A stretch of DNA of 7,224 nucleotides from Candidatus Hestiella acidicharens (GTDB lineage Archaea; Thermoproteota; Thermoprotei_A; Sulfolobales; Acidilobaceae): NCBI GenBank assembly GCA_015523575.1, contig WAJZ01000141.1, positions 1 through 7,224 of the forward strand. Direction: 5' to 3'. Of this stretch, positions 6,325-7,224 are shown one piece after another (positions within the stretch are counted from its first letter, which is position 1; each line of letters opens with the position of its first letter). The notes beneath the pieces are model-generated. The model was not told the origin of the DNA. It was given only the letters and a program-made list of their open reading frames with translations, and ran no database searches. The translations under genes were made by a program, and so were the position numbers.

Positions 6325-6795
6325 TTAGCCAGCCTCAGATATCTTTGTCTCTATGACCTCATCTACGTTGCCCTTTATAGCCTTGCTTATCAAACAATAT
6401 TTATGGGCAAGGTCTGCAAGCCTCTCAGCTTTTTCCTTCTCACCATTGGATACAGCCATTTCTATAGTCACTTTCATCCTTTCAAATTTAAACCCACCGT
6501 CTTCATCAATACCAAGTATAGGTTTTACTACAACTCTAAGTGAAGTTAGATGAAGGTCCATCTTCTCATTTATAGTTGTCATGGTTGTTATGAAGCAAAC
6601 AGCCAATGATGCAGGAAGAAGTTGCTCAGGCCAAGTTACATTAGGCGGAGGATCTATCGGGGTAACGCTGAGTGGGTTATCAACCTCAAGCTCCATATCA
6701 TGTATCTTTGCCCTAGTCCTTCCATCACCTATCCACCTCGACTCGGCTGCAAGCAAATCACCTAGTGCCTCGAAGTCAATACCTTCAGATGCCAC
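6325..6795 (-). CDS. OsmC/Ohr-family peroxiredoxin-like protein
   Basis: The 156-residue protein carries the two cysteines of the OsmC/Ohr fold: Cys67 in PEQLLPASLAVC (56-67) and Cys134 in HKYCLISKAIKG (131-142). In characterised members the pair reduces organic hydroperoxides using a thiol donor; whether this one does is inferred. Glu57 matches the usual Glu ahead of the first Cys helix. The length is slightly above the typical 135-150, and no signal peptide or membrane segment is seen, so it should be cytoplasmic. GTG 6795 is chosen because GGGGTG lies seven bases upstream and no earlier in-frame start follows that site. A TATA-like TTTTATAT at 6836-6843 would give a leader of roughly 20 nt. 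It stands alone between gaps of 136 nt and more. Confidence 0.87.
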   Translation of the reverse strand: MASEGIDFEALGDLLAAESRWIGDGRTRAKIHDMELEVDNPLSVTPIDPPPNVTWPEQLLPASLAVCFITTMTTINEKMDLHLTSLRVVVKPILGIDEDGGFKFERMKVTIEMAVSNGEKEKAERLADLAHKYCLISKAIKGNVDEVIETKISEAG

Positions 6796-6835
6796 GTGCC
6801 AACACCCCTGTACCTAAGCTCTGAATAGACTGTAA

Positions 6836-6843
6836 TGCAATAT
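6836..6843 (-). promoter_or_regulatory. Probable TATA box of the OsmC gene
   Basis: The minus strand reads TTTTATAT about 45 nt before GTG 6795. Initiation about 26 nt downstream would leave a short leader carrying the GGGGTG Shine-Dalgarno site. A/T-rich DNA continues up to 6900, so a more distal box is possible. Confidence 0.4.
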
Positions 6844-6971
6844 AAAAGTTATGTAAATATAGCCAACGTATATAATCTAGTGATACATATATTTAGGCAA
6901 AATTAGCTTATTTATTGCAACATGAAAGGGCCCACGGCTCAGCTTCACTAGAATTCAAGGGTCTTGGAGTT

Positions 6972-6992
6972 TTAAGGGCTACCTACCCTTAA
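6972..6992. repeat. Perfect 7-bp inverted repeat with 7-nt loop
   Basis: TTAAGGG, loop CTACCTA, CCCTTAA. A third AAGGG copy just outside (near 6957-6961) allows another pairing. It may form an RNA hairpin; no gene ends right beside it, so a terminator role is not supported. Confidence 0.6.
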
Positions 6993-7017
6993 TGGTTTTG
7001 AGAGGAGTTTGATTACC

Positions 7018-7135
7018 CGTTCTGATTATCCGCTACTTTTGGAACTTTTGAAATAATCGTAGCAGATAACCTTCCAACCTCCCACCTTCATCGGCTGGCT
7101 TTCGGGCTTATGAAACCCCACATCTTCAAAGCCAT
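7018..7135 (-). pseudogene. Decayed protein-like fragment with its own TATA box
   Basis: ATG 7135 begins MALKMWGFISPKASR and meets TGA after 15 codons. The same frame then continues for 24 sense codons (ending VADNQNG) to TAA at 7018-7020, and a neighbouring frame is also open through QPMKVGGWKVICYDYF. TTTAAATA-like DNA at 7162-7173 sits about 26-32 nt before the ATG, so a leaderless transcript is plausible. ALKMWG reminds me of the end of some archaeal TnpB transposases, but the catalytic and zinc-finger parts are absent and the match is weak. It could equally be a chance frame. Confidence 0.22.
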
Positions 7136-7197
7136 CCTATAATCATGATTATCTGTGGAAAGTATTTAAATATTTCGTTTGTTGCTATCTATGAAAC

Positions 7198-7213
7198 AGC
7201 CCTTAGAAGGGCT
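7198..7213. repeat. Inverted repeat, 7-bp arms
   Basis: AGCCCTT-AG-AAGGGCT. The two-base centre means a real hairpin would have about six pairs. It may be a terminator or operator for a gene beyond the window; what lies on the other side is not visible. Confidence 0.45.
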
Positions 7214-7224
7214 CATAACGTTAC

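Larger units (their letters stand above)
6844..7224. other. Right-hand gap: hairpins and a possible decayed fragment
   Basis: No intact gene was found in these roughly 380 bases. The segment holds an A/T-rich tract (6844-6920), a perfect inverted repeat at 6972-6992, a protein-like minus-strand fragment with an upstream TATA box (7018-7135), and a second inverted repeat at 7198-7213. The pattern would fit the worn end of a mobile element, but no transposase motif can be named. Confidence 0.4.

Noticed and set aside
1..7224. CRISPR array or other regularly spaced repeats
   Set aside because: No repeat of 20 bases or more recurs; only short palindromes and one repeated 11-mer were seen.

Overview
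The window looks like chromosomal DNA of a thermophilic, probably acid-tolerant archaeon of the Thermoprotei (crenarchaea). Evidence: AT-rich TATA boxes lie about 26 nt before start codons, several genes start with GTG or TTG, Ile is mostly ATA and Arg mostly AGG/AGA, and one protein belongs to a zinc-binding type I associate with crenarchaea. The genus cannot be fixed; a Caldivirga/Vulcanisaeta-like organism is a guess.

Layout. All clearly intact genes are on the minus strand and each seems to have its own promoter. From the left: the 5' part of an NCS1-type nucleobase permease, cut by the window edge (1-443); a gene-poor stretch (444-1080) with a degenerate tRNA 3' half and a decayed reading frame; a plus-strand DGC-domain zinc-binding protein gene broken by a +1 frameshift (1081-1525); a full P-type proton-pumping ATPase (1589-4018); a ten-helix Acr3/BASS-type transporter (4296-5351); a small CPxCG zinc protein (5652-6035); a possible 28-residue leaderless micro-gene (6102-6188); an OsmC/Ohr-family protein (6325-6795); and a right-hand gene-free stretch (6796-7224) with hairpins and a possible decayed fragment.

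How the genes may work together (inference): the ATPase exports protons and builds membrane potential. The NCS1 permease and the Acr3-like carrier are secondary transporters of families usually driven by ion gradients. OsmC-type proteins reduce organic peroxides. The set suits a cell handling acid, toxic oxyanion and oxidative stress, but the wide gaps and separate promoters argue against one operon. No CRISPR array, rRNA, intact tRNA, integrase or intact insertion sequence was found. The most notable items are the single-base frameshift, the tRNA relic, and the micro-gene with an ideally spaced TATA box.
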